The notes under the pieces were generated by a model, which made no database searches, had not been told where the DNA came from, and worked only from the letters and a program-made list of their open reading frames with translations. From DATKCA01 sp035544675 (lineage in GTDB: Bacteria > Acidobacteriota > Thermoanaerobaculia > Gp7-AA8), in assembly GCA_035544675.1 (NCBI GenBank), contig DATKCA010000162.1:1-47737 (forward strand): DNA of 47,737 nucleotides, given 5' to 3'. Positions 9,100 to 20,914 of this stretch are shown here, in pieces (position 1 is the first letter of the stretch; the number at the start of each line of letters is the position of its first letter). A program made the translations under genes and the position numbers.

Positions 9100-11547
9100 T
9101 CATCCGAAGATCCGGCGCAGGAGGCGGCGCAGCGCGTTCTGCCGGTCCTGCTCCCGACGCTCCCGTTCGGCCCGCCGGCGGGCTTCCTCGGCTTCCCGAT
9201 CCATGGAACGGTCGCGCCCCGCCGTCTCGGCGTCGAGATCCTCACGCCAGAAGGGGCTCGGCTCTCCGCTCCCGGCATGCAGGGCACAGACAGACATCGG
9301 CTCGGTCTGGGCGACGAAGATCTCGGACCGGCTCTCCGGACAGTACGGCGTGGCGAGCATCCCCGACTCCGGGTCAATGGCCCGGACCACGACGTCCTCC
9401 GGCCGCTTCCAGTCGAGATCGGGAATGAGGCCGCCGACGCGGTTCATGTGCGAGGTCCAGATCGGCAGACAGGCCTCGCCGCCGGCCAGCCGGACGCTCT
9501 TCCCGTCATCGAAGCCCACCCACACCAGCGTGAGGATGCGCGGCGAGTAGCCGACCAGCCAGGCGTCGCGATAGTTGTTCGTCGTCCCGGTCTTTCCCGC
9601 AAACTCCCGCCGGAATCCGAACGAGCGGGCCTTGGCGGCCGTGCCGTACTGGAACACGTCCTTGAGCATGTCGTTCATGACGTAGCAGACGGCGGCCGAC
9701 GCGACCCGCTTCATCTTCACTTCGCGGCTCTCCAGCTTGCCATCGCGCGTGGCCACGGCCAGGATCGAGATCGGCTCGGCTTTCACGCCGAGATTCGCGA
9801 ACACCGAGTAGGCATAGGCGATCTCCAGCGGAGTCACCTCGAACGAGCCGAGCGAGATCGACGGATACGGCTCGAGCTTGCTCTCGACGCCGATGTTCGA
9901 CGCAGTGCGGATGACGTTGGGCACTCCGGCATCGATGGCCGCCCGCACCGCGGGGATGTTGTACGAATGCGCCAGCGCCTCGCGGACACTGACCTCGCCG
10001 TGGAAGCGCATGTCGTAGTTCTGCGGACGCCAGACGGTCTTCCCGCTGGGAACGCTGATCGGCGAGTCGTTCAGAATCGTGGCCGCGGTGAAGACGTCGG
10101 CTCCGCGCTGCACGTCCATCGCCGTCACGTAGACGAACGGCTTGAACAGCGATCCGGGCTGGCGTCTGGCCTGGATGGCGCGATTGAACTGCGTCTTCGA
10201 GTAGCTCCTTCCGCCCACCAGCGCCTTCACGTAGCCCGTGCCGGGCTGAATCGTCAGGACGACGCCCTGCAGCGGAGTGGGCGACGTGCGGATGTGCTTG
10301 TACTGCTTGGAGAGGTTGGCGATGCCCGTCTCCAGCGACCGTTCGGCCGACCGCTGCATGATCGTGTCGAGCGTCGTGAAGATGCGCAGCCCCTCGGTCT
10401 TGAGCTGGGTCTCGGGATAGGTCTCGCGGAGCTGCTTCATCACGAAGTCGACGAAGAACGGCGCGGTTCGCGACGTCCGTGGAAACTTCGTGACGGTCAG
10501 AGGGGCGTTGACCGCCTCCTCGTACTGCTCCGGGGTGATCTTCTTCTGATCGAGCATCAGCTTCAGCACCGTGTCACGGCGCGGCCTGGCCCGGTCCGGA
10601 TACTTGATCGGCGACAGGACGTTCGGAGAACGGATCATCCCCGCCAGCGTGGCGGCCTCGCCGAGCGTCAGGTACGTGACCTTCTTTCCGAAGTAGACCT
10701 GCGCGGCCTGCTCCACGCCGACGACCTGCACCGCGCCGTTCTGCCCGAGGTAGATCTCGTTGAGGTAGTTCTCGAGGATCTCGTCCTTGCTGTAGCGCGC
10801 TTCCAGCAGCAGCGCCATCACAGCCTCCACCGCTTTGCGGCGGAACGTCCGCTCCGGGTTCAGGAAGAGGTTCTTCACGAGCTGCTGCGTGAGCGTGGAG
10901 CCGCCGGCGGTGATCGACCGGTCGTCGATGTTCGTCCAGATGGCGCGGACGATTCCGCGGATCGAGATCCCCTCGTGGCTGTAGAAACCCCGGTCTTCCG
11001 TCGAGATGATCGCGTCCGTGACGACTTTCGGCACCGCGGCGAGCGAGACGGGCAGGCGGTCCTCCATCTCGTTGTTGTAGATCGACGTGATCAGCTCGGG
11101 CTCGACGCGCACGGCGCGGAGCGCCACGCCATCGCTCGTCCGGCGCACCGCGCGCACGATCGCGCCGTCGAACTCGACCCGCACCAGCTCGGCGTGGAAC
11201 TCCATGTCGGGATACTCGAAATTCTGGAGGTAGATCTCGAGGTCGTCCTTGACGTAGCGATACTCCCCCGGGTTCGCGGGCGTGCCGTCCACCTCGTGGT
11301 AGCCGGCGTGGTTGAGCTTCGGCTCGAGCAGCGGCCGCGGGTACGTGAAGCCGGGGACCAGCGGCGTGGCGTCCGAGTAGACGCGGCTCGGCAGATCCCA
11401 GCGCCGGCTCGACTCGAATTTCTTCGTGATGCGGACGTACGTATAGCCGACGAAGCCGATGAAACCGACGAACGCCAGCATCACCATGAAGGCGATGCCG
11501 GCACTGTGGCGCCAGAGGAAGTCTTTGATGCGGGAGCGTTTGGCCAT
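9100..11547 (-). CDS. Class A penicillin-binding protein, PBP1B-like (UB2H domain)
   Basis: Bifunctional peptidoglycan glycosyltransferase/transpeptidase, 815 aa. It has an N-terminal cytoplasmic stub, a transmembrane helix at about 15-38, and a UB2H-like region at about 52-130. The glycosyltransferase domain has the catalytic Glu184 in EDRGFYSHEG and GGSTLTQQLVKN. The transpeptidase domain has SLFK (Ser466/Lys469), SYN (528-530) and KTG (652-654). The UB2H-like part points to PBP1B rather than PBP1A. The C-terminal ~45 residues are highly charged and Arg/Glu-rich. A palindrome follows the stop, and a heptamer array begins 4 nt upstream of the start codon, leaving little room for a ribosome-binding site. 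Confidence 0.95.
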   Translation of the reverse strand: MAKRSRIKDFLWRHSAGIAFMVMLAFVGFIGFVGYTYVRITKKFESSRRWDLPSRVYSDATPLVPGFTYPRPLLEPKLNHAGYHEVDGTPANPGEYRYVKDDLEIYLQNFEYPDMEFHAELVRVEFDGAIVRAVRRTSDGVALRAVRVEPELITSIYNNEMEDRLPVSLAAVPKVVTDAIISTEDRGFYSHEGISIRGIVRAIWTNIDDRSITAGGSTLTQQLVKNLFLNPERTFRRKAVEAVMALLLEARYSKDEILENYLNEIYLGQNGAVQVVGVEQAAQVYFGKKVTYLTLGEAATLAGMIRSPNVLSPIKYPDRARPRRDTVLKLMLDQKKITPEQYEEAVNAPLTVTKFPRTSRTAPFFVDFVMKQLRETYPETQLKTEGLRIFTTLDTIMQRSAERSLETGIANLSKQYKHIRTSPTPLQGVVLTIQPGTGYVKALVGGRSYSKTQFNRAIQARRQPGSLFKPFVYVTAMDVQRGADVFTAATILNDSPISVPSGKTVWRPQNYDMRFHGEVSVREALAHSYNIPAVRAAIDAGVPNVIRTASNIGVESKLEPYPSISLGSFEVTPLEIAYAYSVFANLGVKAEPISILAVATRDGKLESREVKMKRVASAAVCYVMNDMLKDVFQYGTAAKARSFGFRREFAGKTGTTNNYRDAWLVGYSPRILTLVWVGFDDGKSVRLAGGEACLPIWTSHMNRVGGLIPDLDWKRPEDVVVRAIDPESGMLATPYCPESRSEIFVAQTEPMSVCALHAGSGEPSPFWREDLDAETAGRDRSMDREAEEARRRAERERREQDRQNALRRLLRRIFG

Positions 11548-11551
11548 GACG

Positions 11552-11676
<125 letters not shown>

Positions 11677-11680
11677 TGTC

Positions 11681-13219
11681 CTACATGGAGCTCATGGAAT
11701 TCAAAAACGTGAGGTTGCTGGGCGTTTTCTCCAGCTTCTCCACGAGCAGCTCCATCGACTCGACGGTGGACAGAGGGCTGAACACCTTGCGCAGGACCCA
11801 GATGCGGTTGAGCTCGTTACGCTCGAGCAGCAGCTCTTCCTTGCGCGTGCCCGACTTGTTGATGTCGATGGCCGGGAAGACGCGCTTGTCGGAGAGCTTC
11901 CGGTCCAGATGCACCTCGAGGTTGCCCGTGCCCTTGAACTCCTCGAAGATCACGTCGTCCATGCGCGAGCCGGTATCGATCAGAGCGGTGGCGATGATGG
12001 TCAGGGAGCCGCCTTCCTCGACGTTGCGCGCGGAGCCGAAGAAGCGCTTCGGACGCTGCAGGGCGTTGGAGTCGACGCCGCCGGAGAGCACCTTGCCCGA
12101 GGGCGGGACCACGGTGTTGTAGGCGCGGGCCAGTCGGGTGATCGAGTCGAGGAGGATGACCACGTCGCGCTTGTGCTCGACGAGCCGCTTGGCCTTCTCG
12201 ATGACCATTTCCGCGACCTGCACGTGACGGGAGGCCGGCTCGTCGAACGTGGAGGAGATGACCTCGCCCTTGACCGAGCGCTGCATGTCGGTGACTTCTT
12301 CCGGCCGCTCGTCGATGAGAAGGACGATCAGCGTGACTTCGGGATGGTTGGTGGTGATGGAGTTGGCGATGGCCTGCAGGATCATCGTCTTTCCGGTGCG
12401 GGGAGGGGCGACGATGAGACCGCGCTGCCCCTTGCCGACCGGCGCGATCAGATCGAGCACGCGCGACGACATGTTGTCCGGAACCTCGAGCTTGATCCGG
12501 CTCTCCGGATAGAGCGGGGTGAGGTTGTCGAAGAGGATCTTCTCGCGAGCCACGTCCGGATGCTCGAAGTTGACCGCTTCGACTTTGATGAGTGCGAAAT
12601 AGCGCTCCCCTTCCTTGGGCGGGCGAACCTGGCCGGAGACCGTGTCGCCGGTCCGAAGGTCGAAGCGCCGGATCTGCGACGGCGACACGTAGATGTCGTC
12701 AGGGCCCGGCAGGTAGTTGTACTCAGGGGCGCGGAGGAATCCGAATCCGTCCGGCAGACACTCCAGCACACCTTCGGAGAAGATCAGGCCCGATTTCTCG
12801 GTCTGCACCTGCAGGACGGAAAAGATGAGGTCCTGCTTGCGCATGCCGGTGGCGTTCTCGACACCGATCTCCTTGGCGAGCCTGGTGAGATCGGGGAGCT
12901 TCATCTCCTTCAGCATCCGGATGTCGAGCGTCTCGGCGGCGGCCTGGTCGAGGCGCCTGGAGGGGCGCTCGTCGCGAGACGGCTCGGAGGCCATCTCCTC
13001 GTCCGCGGGCAAGCCGGCATCCTCACCGGCGCTGGCCTCGACCTCGTGGCCCCCGGGCTCCGGCGAGGTCACCGGCGCTCCATCTCCGTTCGTCGGCGCC
13101 TCGACGGACTCCGCGGCGGCGGCCTTCTTCGCGCGCGGCTTGCGGGCGGGCTTCTCCGCCTTCTCCGCCGGTGGCGGCTCGGTGACGACGGTGGAGTCTT
13201 CGATTTCCTGTTCAGCCAT
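11681..13219 (-). CDS. rho: Transcription termination factor Rho
   Basis: Hexameric RNA-dependent ATPase/helicase that terminates transcription. The 512-aa protein has an extra N-terminal region of about 90 residues rich in Pro, Ala, Glu and Lys. This is followed by the Rho N-terminal helix domain (about 97-140), the RNA-binding cold-shock-like domain (GVLECLPDGFGFLR), and the ATPase core with Walker A APPRTGKT. E. coli Rho is 419 aa. Insertions near the N-terminus are known in several GC-rich phyla and can change RNA binding. The start ATG has GAGGGA upstream. It follows engB by 8 nt. Confidence 0.97.
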   Translation of the reverse strand: MAEQEIEDSTVVTEPPPAEKAEKPARKPRAKKAAAAESVEAPTNGDGAPVTSPEPGGHEVEASAGEDAGLPADEEMASEPSRDERPSRRLDQAAAETLDIRMLKEMKLPDLTRLAKEIGVENATGMRKQDLIFSVLQVQTEKSGLIFSEGVLECLPDGFGFLRAPEYNYLPGPDDIYVSPSQIRRFDLRTGDTVSGQVRPPKEGERYFALIKVEAVNFEHPDVAREKILFDNLTPLYPESRIKLEVPDNMSSRVLDLIAPVGKGQRGLIVAPPRTGKTMILQAIANSITTNHPEVTLIVLLIDERPEEVTDMQRSVKGEVISSTFDEPASRHVQVAEMVIEKAKRLVEHKRDVVILLDSITRLARAYNTVVPPSGKVLSGGVDSNALQRPKRFFGSARNVEEGGSLTIIATALIDTGSRMDDVIFEEFKGTGNLEVHLDRKLSDKRVFPAIDINKSGTRKEELLLERNELNRIWVLRKVFSPLSTVESMELLVEKLEKTPSNLTFLNSMSSM

Positions 13220-13227
13220 AGGTCCCT

Positions 13228-13806
13228 CTACAGCCGCGCAAACATCTCGCGGCGGATCTCAGTGATTCCCTTCTTGGTGACGACCGATGCCGCGATGAAG
13301 CTCGCGGGTTCGACCTGCAGCTCAGCTGCGATTTCTTTTGTGCTCTTGAGGAGCTGGTTGCTGGAGAGTTTGTCGGTCTTGGTCAGGACGACGCGCTCGT
13401 CGATGCCGGCCGAACGCGTCCAGTCGTGCATCTGGACGTCCTGTCCTCCCGGAACGCGCCGCACATCGAGCAGGAGAAAGATCAATTTCAGGTCCTCGGA
13501 CGAATCGAGATAGCTGCGCACGAGCGCCCCCCAGGTGCCGACGACGCTCTTCGGCACCCGCGCGTATCCGTAACCGGGAAGATCGACCAGATAGAAGCGC
13601 TCATTCACGAGATAGAACTGAATGGCCTGCGTCTTTCCCGGTGTCCGGCTGACGCGGGCCACGCCTTTTCGGTTGACGACTGCGTTGATCAAGCTCGATT
13701 TCCCGACATTGGAACGGCCCACCATGGCGAACTGCGGTCTCTTGTCCCGCGGGAAATCGCCCGGCTGGTACGCCGCCCGATGAAAGCTGACAGATTTGAT
13801 TTCCAA
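13228..13806 (-). CDS. engB: Ribosome biogenesis GTP-binding protein EngB/YsxC
   Basis: Small Ras-like GTPase required for late 50S subunit assembly, 192 aa. Its motifs are G1 GRSNVGKSS, G3 DLPGYGYA and G4 TKTDK. No ATG or GTG fits the N-terminus. The only start that keeps the family beginning (MEIKSVSFHRAAY) is TTG at 13806, with no obvious ribosome-binding site. It is upstream of rho and presumably co-transcribed with it. Confidence 0.94.
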   Translation of the reverse strand: MEIKSVSFHRAAYQPGDFPRDKRPQFAMVGRSNVGKSSLINAVVNRKGVARVSRTPGKTQAIQFYLVNERFYLVDLPGYGYARVPKSVVGTWGALVRSYLDSSEDLKLIFLLLDVRRVPGGQDVQMHDWTRSAGIDERVVLTKTDKLSSNQLLKSTKEIAAELQVEPASFIAASVVTKKGITEIRREMFARL

Positions 13807-13974
13807 GAGATCAGGGCTTTGATGTAACGGTGGCCCGAAAGGCCGGAACCACGCTGTGTTTGTTGAGTAGTTACAGAAAGCCGGTGTGCGTGCTTGTGGG
13901 TACTACCTTGAGGCTGTGTTGGTAACGCCAGCGATTGTGCAGATATTCTGCCAGAACTTCAAGGCCTTGGACCG
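13807..13974. other. Non-coding stretch upstream of engB
   Basis: No coding potential, tRNA-like fold or recognisable riboswitch was seen on either strand. It begins with a short hairpin-forming stretch (GGCCCGAAAGGCC). It probably carries the engB-rho promoter, but I see no convincing -35/-10 pair. Together with the heptamer array that follows it makes a 319-bp gene-free gap. Confidence 0.6.
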
Positions 13975-14120
13975 TAGGCCCTAGGCGTTAGGCGTTAGGA
14001 AATCGAAGCTTCGTTCTCCTCTAGGCCTTAGTCCTTAGGAGGCCGCCGGCCGCCCACGAACTGCGTTCGTCCTCCTAACGCCTAAGGACTAAGGACTAAG
14101 GCCTAAAACGCCTAAGGCCT
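13975..14120. repeat. Heptamer array, units TAGGCGT and TTAGTCC, with inverted arm
   Basis: Direct copies lie at 13975-13999 (TAGGCGT/TAGGCCC) and 14022-14039 (TTAGTCC-like), and the reverse complement at 14073-14120. The two unit variants are mixed within one locus. It sits 6 bp beyond the lon stop codon. Confidence 0.92.
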
Positions 14121-14125
14121 GCCTC

Positions 14126-16531
<2,406 letters not shown>

Positions 16532-16575
16532 TCAGATCATTCTCTACCACTTGAAACAGGTTCGCATTCCCACGT

Positions 16576-16630
16576 GTGGAGCGCCGCCGACCCGGCGGCC
16601 CCCACCGCCGCCGAGTCGGCGGCGCTCCAC
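16576..16630. repeat. Inverted pair of the 24-bp palindromic repeat
   Basis: Arms at 16576-16599 and 16607-16630 are the 24-bp element in opposite orientation, with two complementary bases changed in one arm (GACCC in place of GACTC) and a 7-nt spacer. The second arm ends exactly at the clpX stop codon (16631-16633). It could act as a terminator or mRNA-stabilising hairpin between clpX and lon. Confidence 0.93.
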
Positions 16631-17881
<1,251 letters not shown>

Positions 17882-17984
17882 TGTCTGGCTGGGTCCTTTT
17901 CCTTGGTACCTGAATTCTCGCTCAACTCAACTCAGGCGGCAAGGAGGGCATTCCTCGCGGGACCCTGTCACTCCCGGCGCGAGC

Positions 17985-18572
17985 TCAGTCGCGTTTGGCG
18001 ATGACCTGGTCCACCACCCCGTAATCCACGGCCTCGGAAGCGGCCAGGATGTAGTCGCGGTCGGTGTCCCGATCGATCTTCTCCATGGCCTGCCCGGTAT
18101 GGTGCGCCAGAATCTCGCTGATGCGCTTCTTCATGCGCATGATGTCTTTGGCGTGAATGTCGATGTCGCTGGCCTGTCCGCCCAGGCCCTGAAGCCACGG
18201 CTGGTGGAGCAGGACGCGGGCGTTGGGGAGCGCGTAGCGCTTTCCCTTCTTGCCGGAAGCGAGCAGCACTGCCGCGAACGAGGCGGCCTGACCGAGGCAG
18301 ATCGTGGCGATGTCCGGCTTGACGTACTGCATCGTGTCGTAGATCGCGAATCCGGCGGTGACCGACCCGCCCGGCGAATTGACGTAGAGGGAGATGTCTT
18401 TCTCCGGGTTCTCGGCCTCGAGAAACAGCATCTGGGCGATGATCAGGTTGGCGACGTTGTCGTCGATGGCCTGACCGAGAAAAATGACGTTGTCTTTGAG
18501 CAGCCGCGAGTAGATGTCGTAGGCGCGCTCGCCGCGCGACGTCTGCTCCACGACCATGGGGATCAATACCAT
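17985..18572 (-). CDS. clpP: ATP-dependent Clp protease proteolytic subunit ClpP
   Basis: Tetradecameric serine protease, 195 aa. The catalytic triad is Ser98 (GQAAS), His123 (LLHQP) and Asp172 (DRDTDRDY), at nearly the same positions as in E. coli. The start is ATG 18572, preceded by AAGGAGA at good spacing. A longer frame to 18704 reads back into the tig gene and is not credible. It lies between tig and clpX, the classical arrangement. Confidence 0.98.
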   Translation of the reverse strand: MVLIPMVVEQTSRGERAYDIYSRLLKDNVIFLGQAIDDNVANLIIAQMLFLEAENPEKDISLYVNSPGGSVTAGFAIYDTMQYVKPDIATICLGQAASFAAVLLASGKKGKRYALPNARVLLHQPWLQGLGGQASDIDIHAKDIMRMKKRISEILAHHTGQAMEKIDRDTDRDYILAASEAVDYGVVDQVIAKRD

Positions 18573-18618
18573 GCAGGGGTCTCCTTGCTGCGCGGAGTGT
18601 ATATCGGCGGCCGGGAGG

Positions 18619-19887
18619 CTACGCCGCTTTCGACTCGCGCAGGACGAGCTCGAGCGCGCGCTCCTGCAACAGAGAGTTGCGCAGAGCCTCATACCCGCCT
18701 TCATGTTTGAGGCGGTGCCGCACCTCGGCGAAGTCGCGCTCCCCCTCGTTGGCGGCGCGGCGGATCTCCGCGTCGACCTCCACCTCGCTGACGACCAGGT
18801 TCTCCGCCCTGGCGATGGCCTCCAGGATGAGGCTGCGCTTGACGCGGTTCAGCGCCTCGGGCCGGAAGTCCTCGGCGATGCGGCGCCAGTCCAGCTCGGC
18901 TTTGTCGATGTCCACGCCCTGCGAGGCGAGGAATCGGGCGTAGTTCTGCATCGACTTGCCGATCTCGTCGTCGATGAGCACCTCCGGGACGTCGAAGTGA
19001 TGCCGGTCGATCAGGACCTCGCCGACGCGGTTGCGCGTGGCGCGAAGGGCATCCGCTTCCTTGTGGCGCCGGATGTCCTTCCCGATCACCTCACGCATCT
19101 GCTCGACGCTCTCCCAGTTCCCGAAGCTCTTCGCGAACTCCTCCGTGATCTCGGGCTTTTCCTGCACGCGGATCTCTTTGAGCGTGACCTCGTGGCGGAC
19201 ACTCTTGTGCCGGAAGGCCTCGTTGCCGGCGTCCTCGCCGTAGGTCTTGTCGAACACGACGGTGTCGCCGGGCCCCTTGCCGCGCAGCGCCTCGTGCAGC
19301 TCGGGGAGCGGAGTGTCCTCGCCGATCTTCACGTGGCCGGAGTCCCTGACGGTATCGATTCCTTCCGCCGACGAGACGATCTCGATCACGGCGAAGTCAC
19401 CGTCCCGGGCCGGGCGCCCGGTCTCGGGCCGGTACGAGCTGGCCTGGTCGCGCAGCTTCTCGATCATCGCGTCGACGTCGGCGTCGGTGACCTCGATCTT
19501 GACCTCGTCGACTTCGATGCCTTTGTACTGGCCGAGCTCGATGTGCGGCTTCACCTCGAACTGGGCCTTGTACTTGACCGGCGCGCCCTCGATGAACGGG
19601 TCGAGGTGCTCGAGCTGCGGATCGCCGACCGGCTCGATGCCTTTGTCGGCGATGGCCTCGCGGAAGCTGACCGGCAGCAGCCGGCTCATGACTTCCTCCT
19701 GGATCTCCTTGGCGAAGCGGGTCCGGACGACGTTGGCCGGGATCTTCCCCGGGCGGAACCCGGGCAGCTTGGCGTGACGGCTGAACTCGCTGGTCACGCG
19801 CGTGGCCTCGCTGGAGATCCGCTCGGCGGGGATCTCGACCTCGATGGACTTCTTGACCGCTGAAATATCTTCGTAATTCAGTAACAT
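18619..19887 (-). CDS. tig: Trigger factor
   Basis: Ribosome-bound chaperone with peptidyl-prolyl isomerase domain, 422 aa. The N-terminal ribosome-docking loop reads GFRPGKIP (consensus GFRxGxxP). The FKBP-like domain runs from about 150 to 245, then the C-terminal helical arms. It heads the tig-clpP-clpX-lon block. The upstream gap has an AT-rich heptamer array and then two tRNA genes on the same strand, so the tRNA promoter could also feed tig. Confidence 0.97.
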   Translation of the reverse strand: MLLNYEDISAVKKSIEVEIPAERISSEATRVTSEFSRHAKLPGFRPGKIPANVVRTRFAKEIQEEVMSRLLPVSFREAIADKGIEPVGDPQLEHLDPFIEGAPVKYKAQFEVKPHIELGQYKGIEVDEVKIEVTDADVDAMIEKLRDQASSYRPETGRPARDGDFAVIEIVSSAEGIDTVRDSGHVKIGEDTPLPELHEALRGKGPGDTVVFDKTYGEDAGNEAFRHKSVRHEVTLKEIRVQEKPEITEEFAKSFGNWESVEQMREVIGKDIRRHKEADALRATRNRVGEVLIDRHHFDVPEVLIDDEIGKSMQNYARFLASQGVDIDKAELDWRRIAEDFRPEALNRVKRSLILEAIARAENLVVSEVEVDAEIRRAANEGERDFAEVRHRLKHEGGYEALRNSLLQERALELVLRESKAA

Positions 19888-19900
19888 GATTGCCTCACGA

Positions 19901-19970
19901 AATTGAGAATCGAAAATTGAAGATTGAAAACATTGAATTTTTCAATTCTCAATTTTCAATTCTCAATTTC
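19901..19970. repeat. AT-rich heptamer array, unit ATTGAAA, with inverted arm
   Basis: Units of the form ATTGANA recur with 7-bp spacing from 19901 to 19938, and the complement TCAATTN from 19941 to 19970. This is the only AT-rich array in an otherwise GC-rich window. It lies between tRNA-Leu and tig, where the folded arms could act as a processing or attenuation hairpin. Confidence 0.88.
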
Positions 19971-19974
19971 TGTA

Positions 19975-20060
19975 TGGTGCGAAAGGCGGGACTCGAACCC
20001 GCACGGCTTTGGGCCACTGGATCCTAAGTCCAGCGCGTCTGCCAATTCCGCCACTTTCGC
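19975..20060 (-). tRNA. tRNA-Leu (anticodon TAG)
   Basis: The 7-bp acceptor stem GCGAAAG/CTTTCGC, D-arm, anticodon stem CTGGA/TCCAG with loop CTTAGGA, a long class II variable arm and the T-loop GGTTCGAGTCC are all readable on the minus strand. The CCA end is encoded (19975-19977). The long variable arm plus TAG anticodon identifies Leu (CUA codons). Confidence 0.96.
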
Positions 20061-20110
20061 AGGCAAAGATGAGGCCCGCTCCGGATCATATATCCACGGC
20101 CAGAAAAGGT

Positions 20111-20186
20111 TGGTGCCCCCACTAGGACTCGAACCTAGAACCAACAGATTAAGAGTCTGCTGCTCTACCAATTGAGCTATGGAGGC
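20111..20186 (-). tRNA. tRNA-Lys (anticodon CTT)
   Basis: 76 nt including encoded CCA (20111-20113). The acceptor stem has one G-T pair, the D-loop is AATTGGT, the anticodon loop is ACTCTTAAT with CTT (AAG codons), and the T-loop is GGTTCGAGTCC. It is transcribed in tandem with tRNA-Leu, 50 bp apart. Confidence 0.97.
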
Positions 20187-20244
20187 TTACGAGGCGGTGC
20201 GTGTTAACGAACGAGCCTCACGCTGTATTTCGGAGCGGCCGCGG

Positions 20245-20273
20245 ATTGTAGGCGCGCTCATCCCGAGGGTCAA
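20245..20273 (-). promoter_or_regulatory. Sigma-70-type promoter for the tRNA-Lys/tRNA-Leu operon
   Basis: On the minus strand a -35 box TTGACC (20273-20268) and a -10 box TACAAT (20250-20245) are separated by exactly 17 nt, 59 nt upstream of the tRNA-Lys 5' end. The -35 box overlaps the end of pgsA. It is the best match to consensus I found in the window. Confidence 0.8.
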
Positions 20274-20833
20274 GCGTGCGCGGACACCCCGTCGTCGAGC
20301 AGACGATCGGCCCGGCGCATGTAGTCCACCGCCGAGATCAGCGTCACCACCAGGGTCACGCGGAACATCAGGTGCGCGTGCATCAGCCACTGCGGCGCGA
20401 ACGCGTTGACCGCGATGACCAGGGCCAGGTTCACGGCCTGCAGAACCGTCGACGCCTTCCCCGCCAGCGTAGGGGGGAACCTCTGGACCTGCACGCGCGT
20501 GTACAGCAGATACGCGAATGCGACGATGAGTACGTCGCGGATCAGCACGGTGAAGGTGAGCCAGCCCGGCAACTGCACTTCCGGCAGATGCGCGAACGTG
20601 TAAAAGAGGTACCCGCTGACCATCAGAAGCTTGTCCGCCGCCGGGTCGAGGAACGCCCCCAGCCGGGAGCGCTGGTTGAGGCGTCTGGCGATCATCCCGT
20701 CCAGGATGTCCGTGATGGCCGCGCTCACGAACACTACGAAGGCGAGCCGATACATCCCCTGCATGGAGGCCAGGAGGAACACGGGCACGAGCAGCAGGCG
20801 CAGCAGGGTCAGCAGGTTCGGGATTGTGAGCAT
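20270..20833 (-). CDS. pgsA: CDP-diacylglycerol--glycerol-3-phosphate 3-phosphatidyltransferase
   Basis: Integral membrane CDP-alcohol phosphotransferase, 187 aa, making phosphatidylglycerophosphate. The full signature DG-x2-AR-x8-G-x3-D-x3-D is visible at Asp45-Gly46, Ala49-Arg50, Gly59, Asp63 and Asp67. The N-terminus MLTIPNLLTLLR is characteristic of PgsA rather than PssA. Four or five hydrophobic helices follow. A heptamer array with AAGGACT units starts about 8 nt upstream of the ATG. Confidence 0.92.
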   Translation of the reverse strand: MLTIPNLLTLLRLLLVPVFLLASMQGMYRLAFVVFVSAAITDILDGMIARRLNQRSRLGAFLDPAADKLLMVSGYLFYTFAHLPEVQLPGWLTFTVLIRDVLIVAFAYLLYTRVQVQRFPPTLAGKASTVLQAVNLALVIAVNAFAPQWLMHAHLMFRVTLVVTLISAVDYMRRADRLLDDGVSAHA

Positions 20834-20840
20834 TTCGTGA

Positions 20841-20914
20841 CTAGTCCTTAGTCCTTAGGCCTTAGTCCTTAGGAGCCCGTCATCCCTCTAAGGCCTCTAA
20901 GGACTAAGGCCTAG
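20841..20914. repeat. Heptamer array, unit AGTCCTT, with inverted arm
   Basis: The direct arm (AGTCCTT/AGGCCTT) is at 20841-20873 and the reverse complement (AAGGACT/AAGGCCT) at 20887-20914, separated by 13 bp. The inverse arm ends in CTAG, which is the stop codon of the leftward Crp-type gene. Confidence 0.95.

Noticed and set aside
13807..13974. A small RNA or riboswitch upstream of engB
   Set aside because: No conserved fold or known motif could be recognised; only a short GGCC hairpin is visible.
18573..18704. Extended N-terminus for ClpP
   Set aside because: It overlaps tig by many codons; the ATG at 18572 has AAGGAGA and puts the triad at the canonical positions.
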